Source: Neptunomonas antarctica (lineage in GTDB: Bacteria > Pseudomonadota > Gammaproteobacteria > Pseudomonadales > Balneatricaceae). From it: a DNA stretch of 64,000 nt. The notes under the pieces were generated by a model. It saw nothing but the letters and a program-made list of their open reading frames with translations, was not told where the DNA came from and searched no databases. Numbering within the stretch: the stretch's first letter is position 1; every line of letters starts with the position of its first letter. The stretch covers positions 44,303-108,302 of the forward strand of contig NZ_LJSI01000047.1 in NCBI RefSeq assembly GCF_001305295.1, written 5' to 3'. Positions 17,677 through 26,831 of the stretch are shown piece after piece. A program made the position numbers and the translations under genes.

Positions 17677-18576
17677 CTAATCAGTCAGCGTATTATTCTG
17701 GTAATCTTCTATGGCCTGCTCTACTTCTTCCATGGTGTTCATGACAAAAGGCCCATATTGAGCAATGGGTTCACCAATTGCTTTGCCTGCAATCAGCAAT
17801 AATCTGGCGGGTTGATCGGTTGCATCCGCTGAGTTGATTGAGTCAGCTGCAGAGCCAGTTGAATGAATAGTTACCTGGTCACCCGCACCTAATACGGCGG
17901 CCACATTATCTGCCAGAATTGAATCACCTATCTTTGCACCGCCCTCAAATAGATAGATAAAAGCACTTAACGTATCTGAGACAGGTAGTGTCAGTACTTT
18001 ACCCGCAGGTATCTGGATGTCCAGATAGATAGGAGCAACGCTGCCTCCGGCAATAGGTCCGGTAGCTTGCTGGCCTTCTAGTTCACATTCACCGGCAATC
18101 ACTTTGATAATGCAGCCATTGCTCAGTGTTATGACAGGAACTTCTTCCGGTTCTATATTCTGATAGGCCGCCGGTTTCATTTTTTCGTTGGCGGGCAGAT
18201 TTATCCATAACTGGAACCCCCGCATCAGACCTTCGGCCATTTTTGGGCGCTCTTCATGTATAACCCCGCGCCCTGCTGTCATCCACTGTACGCCGCCTGA
18301 GCGTAAATCGCCTTCATTGCCCATATGGTCCCGATGCAGCATGTGGCCATCCAGCATATAGGTCACCGTTTCGAAGCCGCGATGTGGGTGTGGGGGGAAA
18401 CCGCCAATGTAGTCATCAGGATTAATAGATGAAAAAGCATCTAGCATTAAAAAAGGATCAATCCGTGTTGCCGGATTGCGGCCCAGACTACGTTTCAATT
18501 TCACACCGGCACCGTCCTGGCTATTCACCGCTGGGATGAGGCGGGCAATGTTTCTTTCTTTCTGTGATGTGTTCAC
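17677..18576 (-). CDS. Pirin family protein
   Basis: The 299-residue bicupin has the pirin N-terminal domain with the metal-binding motif PPHPHRGFETVTYMLDGHMLH (about residues 59-79), followed by WMTAGRGVIHEERP, and a C-terminal domain with LLLIAGKAIGEPIAQYGPFVMN. Several bacterial pirins have quercetin dioxygenase activity or act as redox-responsive regulators. The start is a GTG that overlaps the stop of the upstream glutathionyl-hydroquinone reductase gene by 4 bases (GTGA), so the two are translationally coupled. Together they suggest quinone or aromatic-compound stress handling. Confidence 0.92.
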   Translation of the reverse strand: MNTSQKERNIARLIPAVNSQDGAGVKLKRSLGRNPATRIDPFLMLDAFSSINPDDYIGGFPPHPHRGFETVTYMLDGHMLHRDHMGNEGDLRSGGVQWMTAGRGVIHEERPKMAEGLMRGFQLWINLPANEKMKPAAYQNIEPEEVPVITLSNGCIIKVIAGECELEGQQATGPIAGGSVAPIYLDIQIPAGKVLTLPVSDTLSAFIYLFEGGAKIGDSILADNVAAVLGAGDQVTIHSTGSAADSINSADATDQPARLLLIAGKAIGEPIAQYGPFVMNTMEEVEQAIEDYQNNTLTD

Positions 18577-19520
18577 AATTTATCTCTCCCATGTATTTTA
18601 TTAAGATCAAATTCTGGCCCCGTCGGAATAATACCCGTTGGATTTATCATGGTGTGGCTGCAAAAATAGTGCTGCTTTATGTGATCAAGGTTGACGGTTG
18701 CGGCAACGCCGTCTTGCTGATAAATATCTCTGAGATAGCCCGCGAGTGCTGGATAATCTGCGATACGTTTATGGTCACATTTAAAGTGGCTGACATAGAC
18801 AGGATCGAAGCGTATCAGTGTGGTGAAAAGGCGTATGTCGGCTTCGGTTAAATCTTTGCCCTGCAAATATCGCTGCTTCGTAAGACGTTCTTCTAAGGTA
18901 TCTAAAGACGTAAAAAGTGCTGTAACAGCTTTGTCATAAGCGGTCTGTGTGGTGGCAAATCCAGCCTTATAAACACCATTGTTAACAGTGTCGTAAATCC
19001 ATCTATTAAGCTCGTCTATTTCTTGGCGTAAGGCGAGTGGATAATAATCAGCGTCGTTGGCGCCAACATCATTAAACGCAGTGTTGAATAGACGGATAAT
19101 GTCAGCTGATTCATTATTAACAATGCATTGTTGTTGCTTATCCCACAAAACCGGCACGGTCACTCTGCCTGTGTAGTCAGGCTGGTTATGACGGTAGACC
19201 TGATAGAGATAATCCGTTCCTTGCTGTGAATCGCTATCAGATCCGAATGACCAGCCATTTTCCAGCATAAGGGGGTCAACAACATCCACCGTTATTAAGC
19301 TCTCGAGGCCTTTAAGTGCCCGCATGATTAAAGTGCGATGTGCCCAAGGGCAGGCAAGAGACACATAAAGGTGATAACGCCCGGCTTCTGCAGGAAAATC
19401 AGAAGAGCCGTCGGCTGTGATCCTGTTCCGGAACTGCGATTCATTGCGGATAAACTCGCCGTTATGTGTTTTGGTGTCATACCACTGATCGTGCCATTCA
19501 CCGTTAATCAACAGTCCCAT
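18573..19520 (-). CDS. yqjG: Glutathionyl-hydroquinone reductase (YqjG-type GST)
   Basis: This is an Xi-class glutathione transferase that removes glutathione from glutathionyl-hydroquinones. The diagnostic catalytic motif ACPWAHRT (Cys57) in a thioredoxin-like N-terminal half and the family opening GEWHDQWYDTKTHNGEFIR are both present. The C-terminal helical domain contains DIRLFTTLIRFDPVYVSHFKC typical of YqjG/ECM4. The 315-residue length is normal. It is transcribed ahead of, and overlapping, pirin. The azoreductase gene just upstream on the same strand completes a small quinone/azo detoxification neighbourhood. Confidence 0.93.
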   Translation of the reverse strand: MGLLINGEWHDQWYDTKTHNGEFIRNESQFRNRITADGSSDFPAEAGRYHLYVSLACPWAHRTLIMRALKGLESLITVDVVDPLMLENGWSFGSDSDSQQGTDYLYQVYRHNQPDYTGRVTVPVLWDKQQQCIVNNESADIIRLFNTAFNDVGANDADYYPLALRQEIDELNRWIYDTVNNGVYKAGFATTQTAYDKAVTALFTSLDTLEERLTKQRYLQGKDLTEADIRLFTTLIRFDPVYVSHFKCDHKRIADYPALAGYLRDIYQQDGVAATVNLDHIKQHYFCSHTMINPTGIIPTGPEFDLNKIHGRDKL

Positions 19521-19562
19521 TACTTTTCTCCCGGTTGTTTCTCATTATGCTTTATGTGATTT

Positions 19563-19673
19563 AATTAAAGAGTTGAATTAAAGAGTTGAATTAAAGAGTT
19601 GAATTAAAGAGGCAGCAATCTGAGTTTTGGTATTTGCCAGTTTAATTAACAGTGGCAGCAATCTGAGTTTTGG
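19563..19673. repeat. 13-bp tandem repeat and duplicated azoR tail
   Basis: AATTAAAGAGTTG repeats three full times (19563-19601) plus a partial fourth copy. Next to it the 20-base GGCAGCAATCTGAGTTTTGG occurs at 19611-19630 and again at 19654-19673. The second copy is the last coding stretch of azoR, so the end of the gene has been partly duplicated downstream. This looks like slippage or microhomology duplication. Confidence 0.85.
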
Positions 19674-20241
19674 CGGCAGCTAAGGATGTTTCAGCTACAG
19701 CACCCATGTTAAGGCCTTCGGCATAGATAACGTCTATGTTTTTAATGCCCAGTAAACCGAAAAACTGTGTCATGAATGGGATCTGGAAATCAGCACCGGA
19801 TTCATGATACAGGCCGCCGCGCGTAGCCAGCAGATAAACAGGTTTGTCTTCCAGTAAGCCAACAGGGCCTGTTTCAGTATATTTAAAGGTGGTGCCTGCA
19901 CGTGCAATCTGATCCAGATAGGCTTTCATCTGTGATGGAATACCGAAATTGTACATAGGCACACCGATGACGATCAGGTCGGCATCACGGATTTCATTAA
20001 TCAGGGTATCAGAATGATCGGCGATGGCTTGTTGCTCTGCCGTTCTGTCTGCTGGTGGTGTCATGAAAGCCGTTACGCTAGTCCCATCAAGATGGGGCGT
20101 GCTATTGCTAATCACATCACGTACAACAATCTGGCCGTCGGTATGTTTGTTTTGCCATTGTGCGATAAAGTCAGCTGCCAGCTGACTGGATTTTCCGCCG
20201 TCACCAAAGATGCTGCTTTTGATATGTAGAAGTGTTGTCAT
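19642..20241 (-). CDS. azoR: FMN-dependent NADH-azoreductase AzoR
   Basis: Homodimeric flavodoxin-like enzyme that reduces quinones and azo compounds with NADH. Family motifs are clear: LLHIKSSIFGDGGKSSQLA at the N-terminus (phosphate loop), VPMYNFGIPSQMKAYLDQIA (flavin contact) and FKYTETGPVGLLEDKPVYLL with the following ATRGG. The 199-residue length is typical. It is divergent from a LysR-family regulator with a perfect 15-bp palindrome between them. The coding tail (KTQIAATVN) is the source of a short downstream duplication. Confidence 0.94.
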   Translation of the reverse strand: MTTLLHIKSSIFGDGGKSSQLAADFIAQWQNKHTDGQIVVRDVISNSTPHLDGTSVTAFMTPPADRTAEQQAIADHSDTLINEIRDADLIVIGVPMYNFGIPSQMKAYLDQIARAGTTFKYTETGPVGLLEDKPVYLLATRGGLYHESGADFQIPFMTQFFGLLGIKNIDVIYAEGLNMGAVAETSLAAAKTQIAATVN

Positions 20242-20350
20242 GATTTGGTTCCTTTATGTATGAGTGAGCAGACAGCATGTGCCGCATTGCTATGGTCACT
20301 ATTTTATATTTAATATAGAGATTGAAAACGGGTATAATTAGTGCAATTTA

Positions 20351-20365
20351 ATCTAATTATTAGAT
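20351..20365. promoter_or_regulatory. LysR-type operator palindrome (ATCTAAT-T-ATTAGAT)
   Basis: This is a perfect 15-bp palindrome that fits the LysR T-N11-A pattern, placed in the azoR/LysR divergent region and ending 9 bases before the LysR start codon. That position suits autorepression combined with control of azoR. Confidence 0.75.
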
Positions 20366-20374
20366 GTATATAAA

Positions 20375-21265
20375 ATGACTACACATGTGACACTGGAACA
20401 ATGGCAAGCCTTGATCGCGGTTGTCGATAATGGCGGGTATGCGCCTGCAGCCGAAGCGCTCAATAAAAGTCAGTCCTCGATTAGTTATGCTATTCAGAAA
20501 CTGGAAAGCGGTCTTAATATCCGGGCTTTTAAGATAGAAGGCCGCAAAGCGGTGCTAACCTCCGCCGGGCAGACTCTATACCGTCGTGCAAAAGTACTTT
20601 TAGAAGAAGCGGAGCAGATGGAAACAATGGCGCGTGGCTTTGCGACAGGCAAAGAAGCAGAAATAAAAATTGCGATGGATACCTTGTTTCCTGATTATGT
20701 GTTGTTAGCAGCACTGCAAACATTTATCACTGACAACCCCATGATTAGAATCGAGTTAAAAGAGACCGTACTTAGCGGTTCCGATGAATCCTTATTACGA
20801 AAAGAGGCCGATATCGTTATTAGTGGGCATGTTCCCCCTGGATTTTTAGGTGATCCGCTAATACAGGTTGCCTTTCGCGCAGTGGCTGCACCAACCCATC
20901 CTTTGCATCAATTAGCCCGGACGTTGGACTACCAGGACCTGCGCTTGCATCGGCAGCTGGTGGTAAAGGATTCAGGAAGCCGGGGGCAAGACGCAGGTTG
21001 GTTAGGCGCAGAGCAACGCTTAACCCTGAGTCATAGCAATACGTCCATCCGTTGTGCGGTAATGGGGTTGGGGTATGCCTGGTTTCCGCTGTTAAAAATA
21101 CAAAACGAACTTAATCAAGGCTTACTAAAACCTTTGGAACTCGCCTCCGGTGCTGAGCGCTTGGTTGAATTATATTTGATCTATCGTGAAGGCAGTTATG
21201 CAAGGCCCGCCACTAAACAGCTAGGTGAATTGATCCGGGATAATGTGAAAAAAGCCATGCTATAG
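20375..21265 (+). CDS. LysR family transcriptional regulator (azoR-linked)
   Basis: The 296-residue protein has a typical N-terminal HTH (LIAVVDNGGYAPAAEALNKS, then QSSISYAIQKLESGL, residues 11-45) and an effector-binding domain. It is divergent from azoR; a perfect LysR-type palindrome sits immediately ahead of the start codon. No convincing Shine-Dalgarno precedes the ATG, consistent with low expression. The inducer may be an electrophile or quinone given the regulated gene, but this is inference. Confidence 0.93.
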   Translation: MTTHVTLEQWQALIAVVDNGGYAPAAEALNKSQSSISYAIQKLESGLNIRAFKIEGRKAVLTSAGQTLYRRAKVLLEEAEQMETMARGFATGKEAEIKIAMDTLFPDYVLLAALQTFITDNPMIRIELKETVLSGSDESLLRKEADIVISGHVPPGFLGDPLIQVAFRAVAAPTHPLHQLARTLDYQDLRLHRQLVVKDSGSRGQDAGWLGAEQRLTLSHSNTSIRCAVMGLGYAWFPLLKIQNELNQGLLKPLELASGAERLVELYLIYREGSYARPATKQLGELIRDNVKKAML

Positions 21266-21374
21266 TCAATGCTGACGCCTGTATGGCCGTAAGAATAGCA
21301 GTAGGATTAATTATAGAAAATCACAGAAAGCTAAAGAGGTATCGGTAAATTGAGATCGTTAAATTGGGATAGCT

Positions 21375-21947
21375 ATGTCATTAATCCGTGAAAAGTGGAA
21401 CCGTCGTTATGCGAACAAATCAGATGAGATATCATCGGTACCCGCCGCAGTAACGATAGGCTGGCCTTTATTAAAACAGGGTTTAAAAATGAGCTCTGTT
21501 CTGGATCTTGCCTCGGGCGATGGCGGCACTGCATTGTTTTTAGCGAGTAAGGGGTTTGATGTTACAGCCGTGGATATCGCAGAAGAAGGGCTTAAGCGAT
21601 TAACCGAGTCGGCACAGGCGCAACAGTTGAGCATACGGACACAGCAATTAGATCTTGATGATAGGGTCGCTTTAAGCGCGTTGGGTGCGTTTGACAATAT
21701 CGTCATTAACCGTTTCCGGCCATCGTTGCCGTTATTCGCGTGTTTACCTGAGTTACTGCGCCCGCAAGGCAGATTAATGCTCAATAGCTTTAATCTTCAG
21801 CAACATAGAGAAAAAGGATTCTCGGAGCGTTTCTGTCTGACCCATCAGGAGTATCTGAACATCTCATCGTTATTATCGCTTGAATATTATCGCTCGGTAG
21901 CACGGGAAGGAGACTATATGGATGAATACTTGTTTTTGAAAAAGTAA
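21375..21947 (+). CDS. Class I SAM-dependent methyltransferase
   Basis: The 190-residue Rossmann-fold methyltransferase has motif I VLDLASGDGGTALFLASKG (about 40-58), an acidic end of strand 2 (VTAVDIAEEGL) and motif IV-like FDNIVINRFRP. The substrate is unknown; the architecture is that of the tellurite-resistance/TehB-like small methyltransferases. It lies 110 bases after the LysR gene on the same strand. Confidence 0.87.
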   Translation: MSLIREKWNRRYANKSDEISSVPAAVTIGWPLLKQGLKMSSVLDLASGDGGTALFLASKGFDVTAVDIAEEGLKRLTESAQAQQLSIRTQQLDLDDRVALSALGAFDNIVINRFRPSLPLFACLPELLRPQGRLMLNSFNLQQHREKGFSERFCLTHQEYLNISSLLSLEYYRSVAREGDYMDEYLFLKK

Positions 21948-22059
21948 GTAATGGATTACATTGAGATTTGGTGAGGGATGTTGCCGCTATTCAAAATGTA
22001 CCTTGTCTCTGCATTGTCTTATGATGTATCTCTTTTATCAATAAGTGGCAATCATTCTT

Positions 22060-22680
22060 ATGGCGGACGCTCATTTTATGACGAAAACTAAGCAGCTGAC
22101 CGTTTATCATCAGGATTTGTTTCCGACCCGAGTCTGGACGGTTGACTTAGGCGCGTTGGAGTCATATCGGTCTGGCTGGATTGATATGATTACGCATATG
22201 CGTAGTAACCGCCCTGATCCTGCCGGACGCTCAAATCGCTTGGGTTGGAATAGTGAGCCGACGTTATTTGAAGATAAACAATTTGCACCCTTGGCAGACG
22301 CAGCTCGTGGTGTTGTTGATCTTATTTTCAATGAAATGGGTCCCCCCGATTTCCCCAATAAGCTTGAAGCATGGGCTAACGTCCATGATGCTGGTGGTTA
22401 CAACACCTATCACAACCATTCAGGTGCGTTACTCAGTGCTTGCTACTATTTAAGTGTGCCGTCAGATAGCGGCGCTCTGGTTTTACGTGATCCGCGTCCG
22501 GGTGCGATGCTCTCTCCTTGGCAAGGGAGTTTACGCCCTAATTGTGGGAGCGAGATATCGATCACGCCACAGGTGGGGCAGTTAATCGTATTTCCCAATT
22601 GGCTAGAGCATGGAGCTGAAGCGCATGCCGGGTGTGAATCTCGCATTTCTATTCCAATAAATGTCGTTTTACAACTTTGA
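22060..22680 (+). CDS. 2OG-Fe(II) oxygenase family protein (TIGR02466 type)
   Basis: The jelly-roll core shows the iron-binding motif on WANVHDAGGYNTYHNHSGAL with HNH as the probable H-x-D/N-type ligand region, a distal histidine in FPNWLEHGAEAHAG and the 2-oxoglutarate-binding arginine in ESRISIPINV. This pattern matches the uncharacterised TIGR02466 family of putative 2-oxoglutarate-dependent oxygenases. The start is uncertain: ATG 22060 is given here, with GTG 22045 and ATG 22078 possible. It is transcribed alone, ahead of the autotransporter gene. Confidence 0.82.
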   Translation: MADAHFMTKTKQLTVYHQDLFPTRVWTVDLGALESYRSGWIDMITHMRSNRPDPAGRSNRLGWNSEPTLFEDKQFAPLADAARGVVDLIFNEMGPPDFPNKLEAWANVHDAGGYNTYHNHSGALLSACYYLSVPSDSGALVLRDPRPGAMLSPWQGSLRPNCGSEISITPQVGQLIVFPNWLEHGAEAHAGCESRISIPINVVLQL

Positions 22681-22794
22681 AGCTGTTCACTTACTAAATA
22701 GTCTATTTTTTCTCTTGTTGCTCCTATATTCAGCTACATAGTATATGCTTTTATTTTGTCGTTTATATAATGCTGCTATCTTCCGAGGTTTTTA

Positions 22795-24771
22795 ATGCGC
22801 AATCTTCAATTAGTTGAATCCATGCTAGTTATTCCAGAACAATCGATCGCTAACTCTCAAATTATGCTTGGTATTAAACCCATTGTAAGTGCTGTCGCAG
22901 TGGCTATGCTCAGTATGGGCGCAGCGCAGGCGCAGGCATCACCTTATCCTATCTGTGGGTCAGTGAGTGACTCGCAAACAACTACTCATCAAGTGACGAG
23001 TAGTTGTACGGTTACTTCTGGTGGCGCGATTGATGTGATAGGTGATAATGCTGTCTTGGTATACAGCGGTAATGAAAACAGTACGAGCATTACCAACAGC
23101 GGTCAGATCACAGGTACAACAGGTATTTATGTTGAAGATACCAGCCCTGGCTATTCAACAACAGTTTATAACACTGGAACGATAGCGGGAACGAGTTATG
23201 CAGTAAATCGAGCGGTAGGTGAATCAGCACAAGATATCAGCATCTATAATTCTGAGGGTGGACAAATTATTGGCAATATCGTTGCTACTGATATTGTAAA
23301 CTATGACTCTGGTACCGTAACCCTCAAGAGTAATGTTGATCTTAACGATATTAGAAATTCCGGTGGTTCCGCCTCCGCAAGATTAAGCCGAGACTTTTAC
23401 GGAGAGTCGGGCAGTACGCTGCGTATCGCTATTGTCAGTACCAGTGGAGAGATGGATTACAGTTACCTACAGGCGGCTAATGCTTCCCTTGATGGTAATA
23501 CGACTCTTGATGTCGATGTTAAGAGTAGTAGTGGATTATCTCTTGGCCAGGAGTTTTATGTTATCCGTGCACCAGGTATGACGGACCTTTTTGATCAGGT
23601 GACTGACAACAGCGCGATGTTTAATTTTGAACAGCGTCTCAATACAAGTACCGGTTTAGACGGTGGTATTTATATTGATTCGGTACGCGCTTTATCTGCT
23701 TTTCAGGCTTCGGGTAAAAATGCCGGATCAGCATTGGATTCAGGTGCTCCTGGTTTAGCTGGCGTGGTTACTGCATTAGGCCAGTTATCCACTACGCAGC
23801 AAGTATCTGATGGTGTTTCGCAAACTGAGCCTCTTAGTGGCGTGAGCCAAGCTACGGGTAATGCTTTACAGGGCAGTAATCGCGTTATTCAGGCGCGTCA
23901 GGAAGGTCAGAATGGCCGGTCGTCAGGTGATGATCTGATGACGGACAAGCACGCCTGGGTAAAACCCTTCGGTAGCTGGACGAATCAAGATGACCATAAG
24001 GGTGTATCAGGTTATGAGGCCAGCAGCTACGGCATAGTGGTAGGTGCTGATGCAGAAGTATCTGACGCTAGCCGTTTCGGGATTGCTTTTGCGTATGCCA
24101 ATAGCAACGTGGATAGCAATTCAAGTGTGGCGCCCCAATCGGCCGACGTGAATAGCTACCAGCTGGTTGCTTATGGTAGCCACAGTCTCAATGAGAGTAC
24201 GGATATTAATTTTCAAGCGGATATTGGTAGGCATGACAATGAGGGCTTACGTCAAATTGCTTTAATGAACACCACTGCAAAAAGTGATTATACCAGCTGG
24301 AGTGCGCATGTAGGGGCTGGGCTATCACGTACCTACACACTCACTGAACAAACCACGCTCACGCCTGCAGTGCGTGCAGACTACACGCGGATTCGCGCAC
24401 AAAGCTACACTGAAACAGGTGCCGGGGCTCTGAACCTCGCTGTTAATAGTAATGATAGCGAGGAGTTGATTCTCGGTTTAAATGGCAAGCTGGTGCATGC
24501 TTTCTCAGACCAGTCTTCCTTTACCGCGAAGCTGGGTGTTGGATATGATGTGATGGATCAAGACACGAGCATCACTTCCGCCTTTGCCGGCGCACCTTCC
24601 GCTAGCTTTGTTACAGCAGGGTTGGAGTCTAGCCCATGGTTAGTGCGTGGTGGTGTTGGTTTTGTCAATAAAGTGAGCGACAGCGTCGAACTTTCCGCTA
24701 ATTACGATGTTGAAGTGCGTCAGAATTTTGATAACCAAACGGCATCTGTGAACCTCCGCTGGCTGTTCTGA
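22795..24771 (+). CDS. Autotransporter outer-membrane beta-barrel protein
   Basis: This is a type V secretion protein of 658 residues. A signal peptide with an extended N-region ends near residue 47 (GAAQAQA-SP). The passenger is short (about 50-370) and beta-helical in character, with repeated NSGxI-type turns (TITNSGQITGTTGIYVEDTS style). The C-terminal autotransporter barrel runs from about 385 (AWVKPFGSWTNQ) to the last residue, with alternating aromatic strands and the terminal Phe of SVNLRWLF recognised by the BAM complex. No protease triad is visible in the passenger, so an adhesin or structural role is likelier. It is closed by a strong terminator. Confidence 0.93.
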   Translation: MRNLQLVESMLVIPEQSIANSQIMLGIKPIVSAVAVAMLSMGAAQAQASPYPICGSVSDSQTTTHQVTSSCTVTSGGAIDVIGDNAVLVYSGNENSTSITNSGQITGTTGIYVEDTSPGYSTTVYNTGTIAGTSYAVNRAVGESAQDISIYNSEGGQIIGNIVATDIVNYDSGTVTLKSNVDLNDIRNSGGSASARLSRDFYGESGSTLRIAIVSTSGEMDYSYLQAANASLDGNTTLDVDVKSSSGLSLGQEFYVIRAPGMTDLFDQVTDNSAMFNFEQRLNTSTGLDGGIYIDSVRALSAFQASGKNAGSALDSGAPGLAGVVTALGQLSTTQQVSDGVSQTEPLSGVSQATGNALQGSNRVIQARQEGQNGRSSGDDLMTDKHAWVKPFGSWTNQDDHKGVSGYEASSYGIVVGADAEVSDASRFGIAFAYANSNVDSNSSVAPQSADVNSYQLVAYGSHSLNESTDINFQADIGRHDNEGLRQIALMNTTAKSDYTSWSAHVGAGLSRTYTLTEQTTLTPAVRADYTRIRAQSYTETGAGALNLAVNSNDSEELILGLNGKLVHAFSDQSSFTAKLGVGYDVMDQDTSITSAFAGAPSASFVTAGLESSPWLVRGGVGFVNKVSDSVELSANYDVEVRQNFDNQTASVNLRWLF

Positions 24772-24801
24772 TAGGTTGGAGTGATAAGAAAGTGAGTTGA
24801 T

Positions 24802-24838
24802 AAAAAGGCCAAGTGTGAATAGCGCTTGGCCATTTTTT
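24802..24838 (+). terminator. Rho-independent terminator after the autotransporter
   Basis: GGCCAAG pairs with CTTGGCC (24807-24813 with 24825-24831), flanked by an A-run and followed by six T residues. The stem can be lengthened by wobble pairing. Confidence 0.92.
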
Positions 24839-24908
24839 ATGGATAAAAGCTGTTTATAAGTGCTCTCTGTTTTATAAGTGTTATTGATTTTAGAGGTGTT
24901 CTTCAGAT

Positions 24909-26831
24909 ATGACGCATAAGTATGTTGCCGCCTTACACCGGTCCAGCGTTTCAGGGTTCCGTTATGGGCTGCGTCAACCTGATCAGTTATTGCATTTAAG
25001 CTTCGCTAAGATAGAGCAAAATTTTCCTTGGCCAAAAATTGATATCTGGTTGGCTGAAAAGCTCAATGTAGAGATGGTTGATCCCTGTTCGCTGGATGGT
25101 TTAGTTCAAGCACAGCATCCGATGACCTTAAATGCCGTTGCGTGGTGTTGGCGAGTATTACTCACAGCCCGTGCGCTGTTATGTATTGGTGGCGTACCCG
25201 TGTTTGAGTCGGGTCGATTGCTTCGGTTATCCACGGATGCCAATGATTCTCACCTATGGCATGCAGAAGCGGCTGTTGCACAGGTGGATTATGTGGCGGA
25301 ACAATGGTTTAGTCGTGCTTATGAAGCGGCAGCCATCATAGTTACGGGTCTTGCCGCTCATCTTGATGATTTTTCTGACCCGGAGCCACTTTACCGTCAA
25401 CTTGAAACTCACTTGATCGGGCCCATGTGGGCGGACAACGCATCCTCGCATTCAAACTTGGCTCTACTGCGTGCTGCTGATGCAGCGCACATCCCCTGGC
25501 ATCATCAAGGGGGTGGTGTTTATCAGCTTGGCTGGGGTAAGCGCCTTCGGCGTTTCCAGCATAGCCAGCTTGAGAGTGATTCGTTTATGGGTAAAAAAAT
25601 TGCCGGACATAAATATGCCACTGCGCAGTGGCTGAGCCGTGCAGGGCTGCCAGCGCCCCATCATCTATTAGTGAATACGCAAGAGGCAGCCGTTCACGCG
25701 GCGCAAAGTCTGGCACAAAAGCTGGGCTGGCCCGTCGTCATTAAGCCCGCTAACAGTGTAGGCGGGCAGGGCATAACGCTTAATATATGCACCGAAGCCG
25801 GAGTACGTGCTGCATTTACGCATGCGTTACAGGTTTCCAGGCAGGTGCTGGTAGAGAAGCAGGTAAAAGGCTGCGTTCACCACGTGCAAGTAGCGAACGG
25901 CAAGGTTGTTTATGTACTGCGTCGACAACCTGTTGCCGTAAAAGGTGATGGTGAGCATACCATGGCGGAGTTGATAGCCGCTGAAAATAGTGCACGACAG
26001 CAAGCAATGTTGTGGCAACGCAAACCGACGTTACCGCAAGATGATTTAGCGATAAACTGTATTCAACGTGCTGGTTTTGCGCCTAACCATATTCCGCCCG
26101 CCGGCATATGGGTGCCCCTACGCAGCATGCCGACGAATATCGATGGTGGTCGTGATGATGATGTGACGAGTGTGATCCATCCCGATAATGAGGCGCTTGC
26201 CTTGCGTGCTGCAAAAATATTGGGGCTTGGATTGGCGGGTGTCGATATTATTTCATCTGATATCAGCAAGCCCTGGCATGTCAATGGTGCCATTATTAAT
26301 GAAGTAAATAATGCCCCAATGATCGGTGTCGGAACAAGCTCGATAGGCGCAATACCTGAAATACTAATGGAACTAGTTGACGGTAATGGACGCATCTCTG
26401 TTGAAGTTTTTGTAGGCGATAGAGAGGCCTTTGAGCAAGGACGTAAGCGGCAGCAGGTGTTGATCGGTCAAGGGGTTGCCTGCTTTTTGACTAACCATGC
26501 GATCACTGAAGACCCGAAAGGCATTCTTTGGCCGGTCATTGGGCAAGGTGTTCATTCTCGAATACGCGCTCTGCTGATGGACAAACAAGTTGAAGCGATT
26601 GTACTCATATTGCAAACCGATGAGTGTTTGGCAGCAGGGCTACCTGTTGACCGACTATCACGGCTGGAGATTGTAAACGCAGTGCTGGTTAGTCATAACG
26701 CCATGCCCATAAAGCCGGATAGCGCGTCACAATTACTCGCACTACTGAAGCAGCACATGTCACAGTACCATTCAGATTCTCTTTCTGCGTATAAGCAACC
26801 GATAAACAGGAGCCCGCATGTCACAATCTGA
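24909..26831 (+). CDS. Cyanophycin synthetase-like ATP-grasp ligase with degenerate Mur domain (first of pair)
   Basis: The 640-residue protein is colinear with cyanophycin synthetase (CphA): an N-terminal domain (1-180), the CphA-type linker (AADAAHIPWHHQGGGVYQLG), and an ATP-grasp domain (about 225-495) with Lys279 (GWPVVIKP), a glycine loop SVGGQG (283-288), Glu316, the KGDGEHT turn (345-351) and metal ligands Glu465/Asn467 in INEVNNAP. The C-terminal 150 residues align in order with the start of the CphA Mur-ligase domain (LMDKQVEAIVLILQT, then GLPVDRLSRLEIVNA) but the P-loop GTNGKT is replaced by GDREAF and the rest is missing. This recalls CphA2, which polymerises preformed Asp-Arg dipeptides. 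Product not known. It overlaps the next gene by 14 bases. Confidence 0.82.
   Translation: MTHKYVAALHRSSVSGFRYGLRQPDQLLHLSFAKIEQNFPWPKIDIWLAEKLNVEMVDPCSLDGLVQAQHPMTLNAVAWCWRVLLTARALLCIGGVPVFESGRLLRLSTDANDSHLWHAEAAVAQVDYVAEQWFSRAYEAAAIIVTGLAAHLDDFSDPEPLYRQLETHLIGPMWADNASSHSNLALLRAADAAHIPWHHQGGGVYQLGWGKRLRRFQHSQLESDSFMGKKIAGHKYATAQWLSRAGLPAPHHLLVNTQEAAVHAAQSLAQKLGWPVVIKPANSVGGQGITLNICTEAGVRAAFTHALQVSRQVLVEKQVKGCVHHVQVANGKVVYVLRRQPVAVKGDGEHTMAELIAAENSARQQAMLWQRKPTLPQDDLAINCIQRAGFAPNHIPPAGIWVPLRSMPTNIDGGRDDDVTSVIHPDNEALALRAAKILGLGLAGVDIISSDISKPWHVNGAIINEVNNAPMIGVGTSSIGAIPEILMELVDGNGRISVEVFVGDREAFEQGRKRQQVLIGQGVACFLTNHAITEDPKGILWPVIGQGVHSRIRALLMDKQVEAIVLILQTDECLAAGLPVDRLSRLEIVNAVLVSHNAMPIKPDSASQLLALLKQHMSQYHSDSLSAYKQPINRSPHVTI

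Noticed and set aside
19563..19620. Tandem repeats considered as a CRISPR array
   Set aside because: Units are 13 bases, head to tail with no spacers, and no cas genes are near.
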